Assembly (NCBI GenBank): GCA_964017045.1
Contig: OZ024811.1
Coordinates: forward strand, 13,607,818 to 13,671,817
DNA: 64,000 nucleotides
Reading direction: 5' to 3'
Source of the DNA: Omphiscola glabra
Taxonomy: Eukaryota; Mollusca; Gastropoda; Lymnaeidae
Part shown: positions 55,194 through 64,000 of the stretch, piece after piece
Layout: the number at the start of each line of letters is the position of its first letter
How positions within the stretch are numbered: position 1 is the stretch's first letter
Notes under the pieces: generated by a model
The model's input: the letters and a program-made list of their open reading frames with translations, nothing else
Told to the model about the DNA's origin: nothing
Databases searched by the model: none
Translations under genes and position numbers: made by a program

Positions 55194-56557
55194 GTGATGG
55201 TGGTGATGGTGGTGATGATGGTGATGGTGGTGATGGTGATGGTGATGGTGATGGTGATGATGATGGTGATGGTGATGATGGTGATGATGGTGATGATGGT
55301 GATGGTGATGATGTTGATAATGGTGATGGTGATGATGATGATGATGATGATGATGGTGATGGTGATGATGATGGTGATGGTGATGGTGATGATGGTGATG
55401 GTGATGATGGTGATGATGGTGATGGTGGTGATGGTGATGATGGTGCTGGTGATGATGATGGTGGTGATGATGGTGATGATGATGGTGATGATGATGGTGA
55501 TGATGATGATGGTGGTGATGGTGATGATGGTGCTGGTGATGATGATGGTGGTGATGATGGTGATGATGATGGTGATGATGATGGTGATGATGATGGTGAT
55601 GGTGATGATGGTGGTGATGATGGTGATGATGATGATGATGATGATGATGGTGATGACCATTCACTTTAGCTATCAAACCAATATTTACACATTTACGTTT
55701 ACAAATTTCGTGAAAACGACTCCCAAAGTCGAGCCAGTCAACAATGCAATAACAAAGGACGATCGGGTCGCAGTTGGTCACAAAGTCCAGTCAACCAACA
55801 TGAAATAACACAAGACGATCGGGTCGCTATGGGTCACAAAGTTCAGTCGGTCAACATAAAATCAACACAGGACAATGTGGTCACAAGGCCCAATCGGTCA
55901 TCGTGACAAAGGCACAACCACGTCCTATTGGTCAACATGACAACAAACCAGGACAGTCAGATCAATGTGTGTCACCAAGTTGGTCAACATGACAAAATCA
56001 CAACATATTCGTGTGACTATGGGTCACCAAGTCCAGTTGGTCAACATGACAAAATCACAACATATTCAGGTGACTTTGGGTCACCAAGTCCAGTTGGTCA
56101 CACGACTGCAAAGCAGGGCATTCAGATCGCTGTGGGTCGCTAAGTTCAATCATGTCACAAGATAGCAATACTGGTCAGTCAAATAGTCCCTCTTAATGTC
56201 ACAGTCTTCGCCCCATCATCCCCAATACCCCGAGCACCTTGTTTTGTCTCTTTTTGTCTCTCTTTTTTTTTCCTCTTTGTTTGATGATTTCATAATTCAT
56301 AATTTGTGTTGATGTTGAACTCATGATTATGTTCAGGTCCAGTTTCTTTCAGAATATCATCAAGTCTTTGAAGTTATAAAATGTTTTGACTTTCCTTCTC
56401 TTCCCCCAAACGACAGGGTCCTGAAAATATGAGCGTCTACGCCATTAGCTTCCATTACGTTTCTCCGAGTAAAATGTACGACCTGGAGTTTCTCATATAC
56501 CATTTACGACCATATGGTATACTCAACATGCCACAGAAGCTCAACTTAGCAGCGTAG
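45606..56557 (+). CDS. C1GALT1-like core 1 beta-1,3-galactosyltransferase
   Basis: Six coding exons: 45606-45746, 46799-46889, 47260-47341, 49660-49801, 52244-52684 and 56417-56557 (TAG). All introns are GT-AG and phases fit, giving 345 aa, close to the family's usual length. Core 1 synthases add galactose from UDP-Gal to GalNAc-Ser/Thr in the Golgi. Residues 5-24 form a type II signal anchor and residues 40-78 a polar stem. The catalytic domain shows [17 protein letters not shown] (about 90-106), [15 protein letters not shown] (DDD at 172-174, metal and UDP binding), [31 protein letters not shown] and the end [20 protein letters not shown]. The Cys-Cys usually found just before SFHYV is absent (GPENMSVYA), so this may be a divergent paralogue. 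Tandem repeats, a hAT element and a LINE fill the introns. An upstream in-frame ATG at 45579 is possible, but TCTATTTTAG before 45598 looks like an acceptor, so 45606 is preferred. Confidence 0.93.
48098..48300. repeat. 45-bp intronic minisatellite
   Basis: About five units with CCCCATTTCAAAGATTGCA and CCACCACCAGTTTTA. It lies in intron 3 of the C1GALT1-like gene. The overlapping frames are artefacts. Confidence 0.88.
50540..50985. repeat. 49-bp minisatellite with higher-order unit
   Basis: Units contain CTTGTCCATGTCTAAGATG and CAACGTATAACGTTATCTG. A block at 50590-50672 recurs almost unchanged at 50787-50870, a higher-order repeat of about 197 bp. The right end turns into a shorter 25-bp type (CCCAACGTATAACGTTATC). 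It lies in intron 4 of the C1GALT1-like gene. Confidence 0.9.
51435..51535. repeat. G/T-rich short tandem repeat
   Basis: A poly-G run followed by about four units of GTGTGGGAGGTTTTTTTGG plus GATGGGGG. Intronic. The plus strand could form G-quadruplexes. Confidence 0.85.
51794..52010. mobile_element. hAT non-autonomous element with perfect TSD
   Basis: A 217-bp element starting CAGTGATCGGAAATC and ending GATTTGTTGACCTCTG, with GGCTCGCGAGCCGCG and AAGAGTCGCATG near the right end. An exact 8-bp target duplication CTCTAAGT lies at 51786-51793 and 52011-52018. It belongs to the hAT group with GAGAGCCAAA...GAGCCGCATGCGGCTC interiors. It is in intron 4 of the C1GALT1-like gene. Confidence 0.9.
52745..54600. 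other. Intron 5 sequence without a recognised element
   Basis: It contains C-runs near 53041-53052, 53218-53232 and 53251-53262. Frames at 53773-54030 and 53879-54235 lack motifs. I see no exon here. Confidence 0.45.
54607..54903 (+). mobile_element. 5'-truncated LINE, same family as 23774-24869
   Basis: Reads [37 protein letters not shown] and [19 protein letters not shown], very close to the end of the LINE at 23774. It ends with the same CTACGGGACTTGATGATG junction. Only the last ~95 codons are present. Intronic in the C1GALT1-like gene. The target duplication cannot be recognised because the tail has expanded. Confidence 0.9.
54904..55656. repeat. (GAT)n/(GGTGAT)n microsatellite grown from a LINE tail
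   Basis: About 750 bp of GATGAT and GGTGAT units beginning exactly at the 3' end of the LINE copy. The sister copy at 24850 has only about 19 bases of the same GAT tail. An internal duplicate (GGTGCTGGTGATGATGATGG at 55441 and 55529) shows block duplication. Frames of poly-His, poly-Met and poly-Ile are artefacts. Confidence 0.97.
55740..56160. repeat. Minisatellite, units about 55-62 bp
   Basis: About seven units built on GTTGGTCAACATGACAAAATC, GGGTCACCAAGTCCA and ACGATCGGGTCGC. It follows the GAT microsatellite in intron 5. Non-coding. Confidence 0.85.
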
Positions 56558-56683
56558 CTACACAACTGCGTCTTCATCGCTAGGTTGAACTAGCGAACGC
56601 TAATTATTTTTAATCATGCACATGTTATAACGACTTATCCATACCTGGATTTGCGCACTAAGTTTAGAAGAAGGGAGAGTTTG

Positions 56684-56897
56684 CGGAGGCGTAGCGTAAG
56701 GGGGGGGGCAGGGGGTTACAGATGTACCCGGGCGCCAGCTAGTTAGGGGCGCCAAAATGTGCTTTGGTATTATTATTTTGTTGATGAAAATAATGGGTTT
56801 GAGAGTTGAAAAAAGGAAAAGAGGGCGCTTTAAAACGAATTTTGTCCCCGGGCGCGAATCTTGTCCCCGGGCGCCAAACACTCTAGCTACGCCTCTG
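56684..56897. mobile_element. hAT-like MITE, GCGTAGC family, copy 3
   Basis: TIRs CGGAGGCGTAGCGTAAG and CTAGCTACGCCTCTG, interior GTCCCCGGGCGCCAAACAC. Flanking 8-mers AGAGTTTG and AGAGTGTT match at 6 of 8. It lies about 130 bases after the C1GALT1-like stop and may be within its 3' UTR. Confidence 0.8.
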
Positions 56898-58769
56898 AGA
56901 GTGTTGGGTTTCAATCCGATGGTTTAACTTAAGGATTCACGACCTAGAGGATCTCAAACAAAGAATATCAGCTGTATATAACACGGTTCAGCCTTGTTGT
57001 GGGTTAATTTTTTTTTATAAATGTCTTTTTGGTTGTGGCGGACCTTATTGTTTGGTTGTGAAGCCATATTTTAGGTAACAATGATTTTAACACGTGCATT
57101 CATTCAACTTACATTGGAAATTATGTCTTGTTATTTAACGAAGAATCTGTGTAGCCATTTGTGTCACTTTGAAATATAGCCGGTTTTTTTTTACAAACTA
57201 TTATTCATTATGATGGCTGGCTCTTATGTCAAAGGTAGACATTGTCGTTATATTTGTATGCCCTGATTAAAATGCTTTACTTTATCAATCACAACCAATA
57301 TTGAAATGTTGAGACTTTTATTTTTGTAATGAATGATAATGAGAGAGAGAAAAAGAGGGAGAAATATATATATATATTGGTTTAATATCCTGCGAATTCT
57401 TTTGAAACAATAAATCCTTAGCAGCTTCAATGTGTTCAACGTTCACACATGATTTCTGAACCGCAACCCTTCACCGCCATTTGTTTCCAGTGAGAAGTGA
57501 AACAAAAAAGTGTGTTGCAGTAAACTCCCCCAGCCACCCCCACCCCCACAAGCCATAAGGTGGGTTGAGTTAGTAAGGAATCTCACTCCACCACATTTTT
57601 TTTCCATTCCCAGTTAATGAAAAGAAAGCTGAGCTGTGAAATACCAACACCGATTGGTAGAATCCGACTAAGGGTTTGACACATTGAAGAAGAAAAGGGT
57701 TCTTTCACGACCCGTCGACTGGAGACATACACCCTCCCCCCCCCCCCCCCCCTTTAAAAAAAATCTCTTGAGTGGAACCATTTCTTAAATGATGTGTTAA
57801 CTGACTTAACTTTGTTTAGATTTACATTTTTAAACGGAGTTTGTGGGTAAAGGAGGGGGGGGGGAGGGCATCATAAGTTTGACATTCTCAAGGGGCCTCA
57901 CGCTTTGCAAGGTTAAATAATTATTAATTATTACTCTCTAAGACAAAAAAAAAAAATATATATCCTTGACACATAATATAAATTCTTATCCAGAATGAAT
58001 TATTGGGGGGGTGGGGGGTGTTGAACTTTAAGGAATTTTCCGTTTGATTTCGAGGGGAGTGGGGTATAATTTCGTGTTTCATTTTCTTAAATGATATAAA
58101 TATGCACACATGCACTTGATTATCCATGAATTATTTTAAAGCAGCTCCCCGCCCTCATTTCTATCTCAGACATTCAAATTGCTATCTTTTAACTTAAATG
58201 AAAAAATACTTCTGGTTATGTCATTTAGTAAAGGGTTTTTAGCATGCGTAAAATGATCACTTAAAACAGTCAATCGTCACAAGCTACTGAGGTGTTTGTG
58301 TTTGCGGGAGAGGGGGGTCTTAAATTAAATATATAATTTTTCAGAATGTTCTAAATTGTTCCATGGGAACATATTATATTATTGGCATCTAAAAGCTTAT
58401 AGAAATGTTAATTTAGTTTCATATATATATATTCATCTCTGATATATAATCTCACTAGTGGAGAATTACAATTTTTTAAAGTTTCATGAAGCTTCTAGAT
58501 TTTTCTAGAAAGTTAGATTTTCTTCTATACCATTTTAGGGGTATATCAACTTCCTTATTGTGTTTATTATATTTCATTAACTTTCAACGAGTTTCCTCGA
58601 ATAATATGAAACAAGCTTGAAAGATAATTTTGAAAAGTTTCAAAAAAGTTCCAAATTAATGTTCTCTTTTGAGGGTCTAAGTTTTATACATAAATAAAGT
58701 TAAAGGCTTATTTAACAGTGTACCTTTCTACTCGTGTTGATGGATCTTGGGCCAAAGTTGTAAGCTAAG

Positions 58770-59010
58770 GATTATTCGGGGCCGTGATGTCCCACTTAAA
58801 GTAGGCTAAGGATTATTCGGACCGTGATGTCCCACTTAAAGTAGGCTAATGATTATTCGGGCCGTGATGTCCCACTTAAAGTAAGCTAAGGATTATTCGG
58901 GCCGTGATGTCCCACTTAAAGTAAGCTAAGGATTATTTTTGCCGTGATATCACACTTAAAGTAAGCTAAGGATTATTTGGGCCGTGATGTCCCACTTAAA
59001 GTAAGACAAG
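58770..59010. repeat. 40-bp tandem array, 6 units
   Basis: Units contain GATTATTCGGGCCGTGATG and CCCACTTAAAGTAAGCTAA. Related single copies in duplication A (34210-34330) are diverged, so this array expanded in copy B. Confidence 0.92.
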
Positions 59011-59119
59011 CTTAAATCTAATCTAGGCCCGGTGGGGGCGGTGCCCCAATGAAATAAGCTGAGAACTACTCTATGCCAGTACTGTCCCACTTCAATCAAA
59101 GCAATGATTAATTTAGACT

Positions 59120-59515
59120 GTGGATGTCCTAATCTAGGCTGTTGAGGTCCTAATCTAGGCTGTGGAGGTCCTAATCTTGACTGTGGAGGTCCTAATCTCT
59201 GCTGTGGAGGTCCTAATCTAGGCTGTGTGAGGTCCTAATCTAGGCTGTGGAGGTCCTAATCTAGGATGTGGAGGTCCTAATCTAGGCTGTGTAGGTCCTA
59301 ATCTTGGCTGTGTAGGTCCTAATCTAGGCTGTGTAGGTCCTAATCTAGGCTGTGGAGGTCCTAATCTAGGATGTGAAGGTCCTAATCTAGGCTGCGTAGG
59401 TCCTAATCTAGGCTGTGGAGGTCCTAATCTAGGATGTGAAGGTCCTAATCTTGGCTGTGTAGGTCCTAGTCTAGGCCGTGTAGGTCCTAATCTAGACTGT
59501 GGAGGTCCTAAATGA
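59120..59515. repeat. 21-bp tandem array, about 18 units
   Basis: Units of GTCCTAATCTAGGCTGTGGAG with T/G and G/A variants. The minus-strand frame at 59218-59553 (repeated Leu-Gly-Pro) follows from the 7-codon period and is not evidence of a gene. Confidence 0.95.
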
Positions 59516-59989
59516 AGTAACATGAGAACTGCTTTAGTCTTGGGTAATCCCAAATGAAATCAGCTAAGAACAACTTTTGGCCGGAGCTGTCCTAAATGAA
59601 ATAAGATGAGAACCTCTCCAGGGTGGGTCTGCTCCACTATAATTCACCGGTGAATTTATTAGGCCGTGACCGCCTCAACTGAAGCATGCCGATGGCTCTA
59701 ATTTTGTTTATTTTCCAAGTTCATTTTAAAAAAAATGTTCGGTAATCAGTTGTAGAACGTATTCACCGTTCATCAAACAGTTTGAGATCTTGTGTCTTGA
59801 CACTTTGAGCTGACGACATTAAGTTATTAGAATTATGACGAGCCACCATCATGTCGTACGTCGTTTGGTGTGTTTTTTTGTTGGTGGGCTGAGACCCTTT
59901 GACGTCCAACGTTTGAGGCCGAGGCCAAAAGAATTGAGCATAACATTCAAAAACGTCTGACTTGATTTTCTAGTTTAAAGTTTCTGTGT

Positions 59990-60017
59990 GAATGTGTGCG
60001 CGAAATAATCGACATAT
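59990..60017 (+). other. Conserved donor-like site in both duplication copies
   Basis: ATCGACATATGCGACG|GTAAGTTGAT here matches ATCAACATTTTTGACG|GTAAGTTGAT at 34914-34940 in copy A. A strong splice donor consensus kept in both copies suggests the end of an old exon. The gene is unknown. Confidence 0.3.
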
Positions 60018-61311
60018 GCGACGGTAAGTTGATACTTTTAAAAAAAAAAAATTGAATACCAAATAAAGAAGGCTTAAGGCTGTGATGAAAGTAAATAGTG
60101 CAGTATGCATAGTTTTTAAGTTTTAAGTATCTCTATTTGTATAGAACAAAATGAAAAGGCCGGACCAATGAATGATGAATTTCATTGCACTTACAGGTTC
60201 TTTTCTTTTCAAACTAATGGACATTTACATAAGGCGGGATCTTTACAATTTTATTTCGTCTTTCTCGTGAAGAAATGTGAAAAATCGAGGATTGTCTTTT
60301 TATAACAAAGAAAAACTTTAATTAGAGATTCAAAATAAAACACAACAATATTATAATTTTAGTTTTCTTGAATATTTTTCATAAAATTAAATTTTGTATC
60401 CTATCATTATTTTATTTCTTTTCGTTTATTTATATATTTTTTTAAATCTCGTTGTTTGTCTTAATATAATCAAATAAATATTTCATAAAACTCAAAATGA
60501 AACAAATCATCACAATATTATAATGTTTATTTTTATTGAAAATGTTTCATAAAAGTGTATATTCAATCTTGTCATTTTTATTTTTTTCTAATTTATAATT
60601 ATTTTTTTTAATGGAATATTGAACACTAATCAGATACGAATGTAAAACGCTTAGTCTCCAATCAGCCTAATCGGTGTAGCATGCTTATTTTAGTATTATT
60701 ACTAGCTAAGTACCCAGCATTACACTGGTTTGCATTCTCAACCACCTCTATATAATTATCAGTTAACATTAACATACGATTTCAGTACCCAAGTGCCAAA
60801 TCATTTTAAAAAAAAAAAAATTCTCATTAAAAAAATGCCAGATCTTAAAATCGTTCGTTATTGAATTGTGTGGTGTTTTTATTTTGAACCTCTTAACATA
60901 AACGACACATGGATGAATTTGAAATTTCAGGCCGTTTGAAGAATACTTATAATTTTACGAATATTGAAAGGTGTAGCCATTGATGGTTGATCTCTGGATA
61001 CGAGATAGCATTAGAGATATCTCCACCGCTAATGCCCTGGTGCTGGTATCTTTAAGTCATCCCAAACCGTGAAAGACCATGCGGGGGATTTCAACTTCAA
61101 AAAATCCCGTCTTTTTATTTTCGCATTACCGTTTTCATTTCTAGGTTAAAAAAAAGTCACTCCACCTTCTGAATTTTGTTTGATTTTTTTTTTTGTTGTT
61201 TTGTTTTTAGAGACCGGCTTTTGCGGTTGGGTTTGACGGGTCAGTGGGTCTTCGACAAGCTTTATGCGAAGACACACAAAAATGTTTTAAAAAGTCGTGT
61301 CTTTTGTTTTG

Positions 61312-61495
61312 AGTGGGATCGGTCCATGAAGAGAGGGATCGGTTCATGAAGAGAGGGATCGGTCCATGAAGAGAGGGATCGGTCCATGAAGATAGGGCTC
61401 GGTCCGTGAAGAGAGGGATCGGTCCATGAAGAGAGGGCTCGGTCCGTGATGAGAGGGCTCGATCTTCGAAGAGAGGGCTCGGTCCATGACGAGAT
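61312..61495. repeat. 20-bp tandem array, 9 units
   Basis: Units of GAGAGGGATCGGTCCATGAA with C/T and A/G variants. The frame on the minus strand (repeated Trp-Thr-Asp/Glu-Pro) is a repeat artefact. Confidence 0.95.
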
Positions 61496-61499
61496 CATA

Positions 61500-61622
61500 A
61501 CCCTTATCCATCATAACCCATATCCATCATAACCCATATCCATCATAACCCATATCCATCATAACTCATATCCATCATAACCCATATCCATTATAACTCA
61601 TATCTATCATAACTCATAATCC
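61500..61622. repeat. 17-bp tandem array, about 7 units
   Basis: Units of CATCATAACCCATATC(C), directly after the 20-bp array. Confidence 0.93.
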
Positions 61623-61744
61623 ATTGCTGGGGCTCACATCTCTTTAAAAGTGTGTACTTTCAAGTTTAACATGTAATCATACTTTGCTTCTACTTCTAGA
61701 CAGCACAAAGCAATCGCGTCGTACCATTCATTTACTGTTTGAAG

Positions 61745-62301
61745 TCGAGTCTTCCCCGGCCATGTCTTAATCGTCACCGAGTTGCCTTTGAGGCTTGTAT
61801 GGTCCGCACAGAGAAAAAAATGGCCTCACCGTGTACGGGTGTTCATAATCTTGGTGTGTACTTTTGCGGGTTACTGTCAGTTGTCATTCTTATGGGGAAA
61901 AAAAAGCGGTGAATCGTGTGTCCGTCTCGACTCACCACGTCACCCACTGCAGGAATCCTCCCACATATTATAAGATGATCCGTGAAGTCTTCCATCTGAA
62001 ACTTGTATGGGGGCCAAACAAAATATTGATATACATGTATTTGTCGATCTCTTCCCCATACGCACGGGTCTCCTTTCATGTGAGAGGTCCTTGACCCAGA
62101 TCGGTGGTTGAATCCTTTCATTTGCAGAAAATAAGACCACATTTTCGTTGCCACTCATTGGAACATTCCACGCCATTAAGACTTGACAATAACGATGCTG
62201 TAGAGGAACCGTCGTCAGAACAACTAGATTCTTATCACAGATCATTTATATCTATATTACAAAACTCTTCATCTAAAAAAAATATTCATAGTTATCTTTA
62301 A
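61745..62301 (+). pseudogene. Unrecognised coding-like segment in duplication copy B
   Basis: Frames at about 61745-61973 (with hydrophobic VRVFIILVCTFAGYC) and 62113-62301 (KIRPHFRCHSLEHSTPLRLD, then EPSSEQLDSYHRSFISILQ and a stop). The second follows an acceptor-like TTTCATTTGCAG and is partly conserved in copy A (35052-35130). The first loosely resembles a membrane segment, but too little remains for a family call. Frame changes between the pieces suggest a broken gene or wrong exon guesses. Confidence 0.28.
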
Positions 62302-63790
62302 GGGACTGTAGGAACTGGATTGTCATTATTATGACGTCACCTTTTTAAAATTATGTGTTCTTTAATTTTAATGGTTTAATCCGCTGTTTGACTCTTAACA
62401 TTGTCAATTTTTTTTTATGTTAACTCCCAGCCCTTGTTGTAGGGCGCGTCTTCTATTTCAATAAAAGCTTTTAACATGTCTTTACAACTTTTTCCATAAC
62501 AGAGCTCGAGTGTCCACATACATTGTGCTTATAACTCTCTTTAATGTAAGGTTAAATAGCATAGAAGACGGTGAGTCTCATTGACTTTAGCTTCGTACAA
62601 TCTGAAATCCCCCGTGAATATTCTTCCTGAACGTTTGCTTTTTGAGATGTTTAATGTGAAATAAATCAGTCTTGTCAGCTTGTTGAGTGTGCCAAACACC
62701 TGCAGAGTTTCATATAAATAGTATGTATCATCGTTTCAATTTAACTAGCTGCAGTGAAGTCAGAGTGTAAGGATAATTTGAAACTGAACTTACACAAATC
62801 ACATTTTTTACAAATCTACAACAAAAATTATAACAAATATCTGAAAATTTAAAGTGACCCAGAGCGTATTGACAGACGAGCAAGGGATTGAGAACCACTT
62901 GTCTTTCCCAATACAAAAAAAAAATAGATAAAAATGGCGCGCTATGCGCTTTCGTCAACGTTTTGTTTTGGAAAAAGAGGGGTGTAATAGGCCTGCCGTT
63001 TAAGTTATCACAGTCTGTGTGTGTCTTATCATAATCCTTTATTTACATATTCACCTGAACGTTTCAAAGTCGACCCAGTTTAAATCGATTAAGAAATGCA
63101 GAGATAAGCTTATGTACTCATTAAATTGGGGCACCACGTCAACGAAGCAGTAGATAAAAAAAAATGGTTAAAGTAAGTCTCACCGATGTATTTTAACTGA
63201 ATACTGAAGTGTTGAGACCTTTGCAAGGAGAAAATCTTCTCCCGAAGCGAAGCCGGAATTTGACACTCGACCGAAACATACGCAACCACAAGGCCTGTGA
63301 TATCGCTGTGGCTGGACACCTAGACAGCAAGTCATGTTTTTTCTTCCACGGAGCAGGGCAACCGATGATACACAGTAGCGTCGCAGGAGTTTCCGGAATG
63401 TTTATTTTTTCTTTAAAATATCATACGGACTACGGGACTCTATTTACGGGTTTGAAATTTAGGGTTTTGTTTCTTTTAGGTGAGTTGCCATCTAAGGTTA
63501 ACAAGCGTTATGAGCCCTTTATGAGGTTTTTTTGTTATTGTCTATGCTTTTACAGGGTTTGAAATCTAGTCCACAGCTTAGATCGCTCGGCCACCAAACA
63601 CAATGTATATATTAATACATATGTATATAATGGTCCATAAGGTGCCATTTAGATAGATATATACTTGTTGGTAGACCCGGCTATGCCCGGAATTATATTA
63701 AATAAGTCTAACATAACAGCCTTGTTACCGGAGTGGGCGGGGGGGGGGGGCTATAAAATACATTTAGATATATAGTTAAGGTACTCTTTA

Positions 63791-64000
63791 AAAATACAGA
63801 TTGGTTGAAGACGCCGGTTCATGAAGTGCAACGGTCATCCTTTTAAAAAAAAGTACTTTATAGTTAAAATTTAAAAGTTGTACCCTTACAATTTGACTAT
63901 ATGTTACTTCTAAAATAATGGAGAGAAACTGTGGAAAATGTAGCCCATTAGTCGAATCGTTTGCTGAGTCTATAACTAAAACCACAAAGAGACAATCCAT
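63791..64000. other. No feature seen
   Basis: AT-rich end of the window. The minus-strand frame 63788-64000 has no motif. Confidence 0.4.

Larger units (their letters stand above)
57500..63790. repeat. Segmental duplication, copy B
   Basis: Same-orientation partner of 33360-39750. It retains 60060-62190, which copy A lacks, and has its own 40-bp, 21-bp, 20-bp and 17-bp tandem arrays. Divergence is considerable (many indels), so the duplication is not recent. Confidence 0.82.

Noticed and set aside
54812..55808. Long frames of poly-His, poly-Met or poly-Ile/Thr
   Set aside because: They are artefacts of the GAT/GGTGAT microsatellite, open on both strands.
59218..59553. Proline-rich minus-strand protein
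   Set aside because: A 21-bp tandem repeat keeps the frame open; there is no start context or flanking exon.
61262..61498. Repetitive minus-strand protein
   Set aside because: Translation of a 20-bp array; the frame survives by chance.

Overview
The window is animal nuclear DNA, AT-rich, intron-rich and dense in repeats. There are no operons, no bacterial signals and no rRNA or tRNA genes that I can see. SPIN-like hAT transposons, several invertebrate LINE families, CAP-domain and C1q-domain secreted proteins and a C1GALT1-like glycosyltransferase together suggest a gastropod mollusc, perhaps a freshwater pulmonate. That placement is inference.

Layout. 1-2055 is the 3' part of a dead CR1/L2-like LINE sitting in a CAP gene intron. 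About 2056-16545 holds two tandem, divergent copies of one segment, each with a minus-strand CAP (SCP/TAPS) gene. Copy 1 (3943 to about 5585) shows its 5' exon and three coding exons, and the rest runs off the left edge. Copy 2 (9415 to about 15545) is complete: 5 coding exons, 164 aa, a TATA box and a 5'UTR exon. 16.5-19.6 kb holds minisatellites, a long fold-back palindrome and a coding-like 66-bp repeat. 21784-28123 (minus) is a coiled-coil plus C1q gene with matching splice phases but several frameshifts and stops, and a young LINE in one intron. 28.7-32.8 kb holds a Helitron helicase relic, a 51-bp tandem array and a degenerate RT. About 33.4-39.8 kb and about 57.5-63.8 kb are two copies of one segmental duplication; the first carries a 2-kb satellite of 11-bp units. 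Between them, 45606-56557 (+) is a complete six-exon C1GALT1-like gene (345 aa), with introns full of minisatellites, a hAT element and a LINE whose tail has grown into a 0.75-kb microsatellite.

How the genes relate. The two CAP genes and the C1q-type gene encode secreted proteins of families often used in immunity, venom or mucus. The C1GALT1-like enzyme would act in the Golgi on mucin-type O-glycans. Nothing shows that the genes are co-regulated. The rest is mostly mobile elements, their fragments and tandem repeats. All exon boundaries were read by eye from splice sites, reading phase and family motifs.
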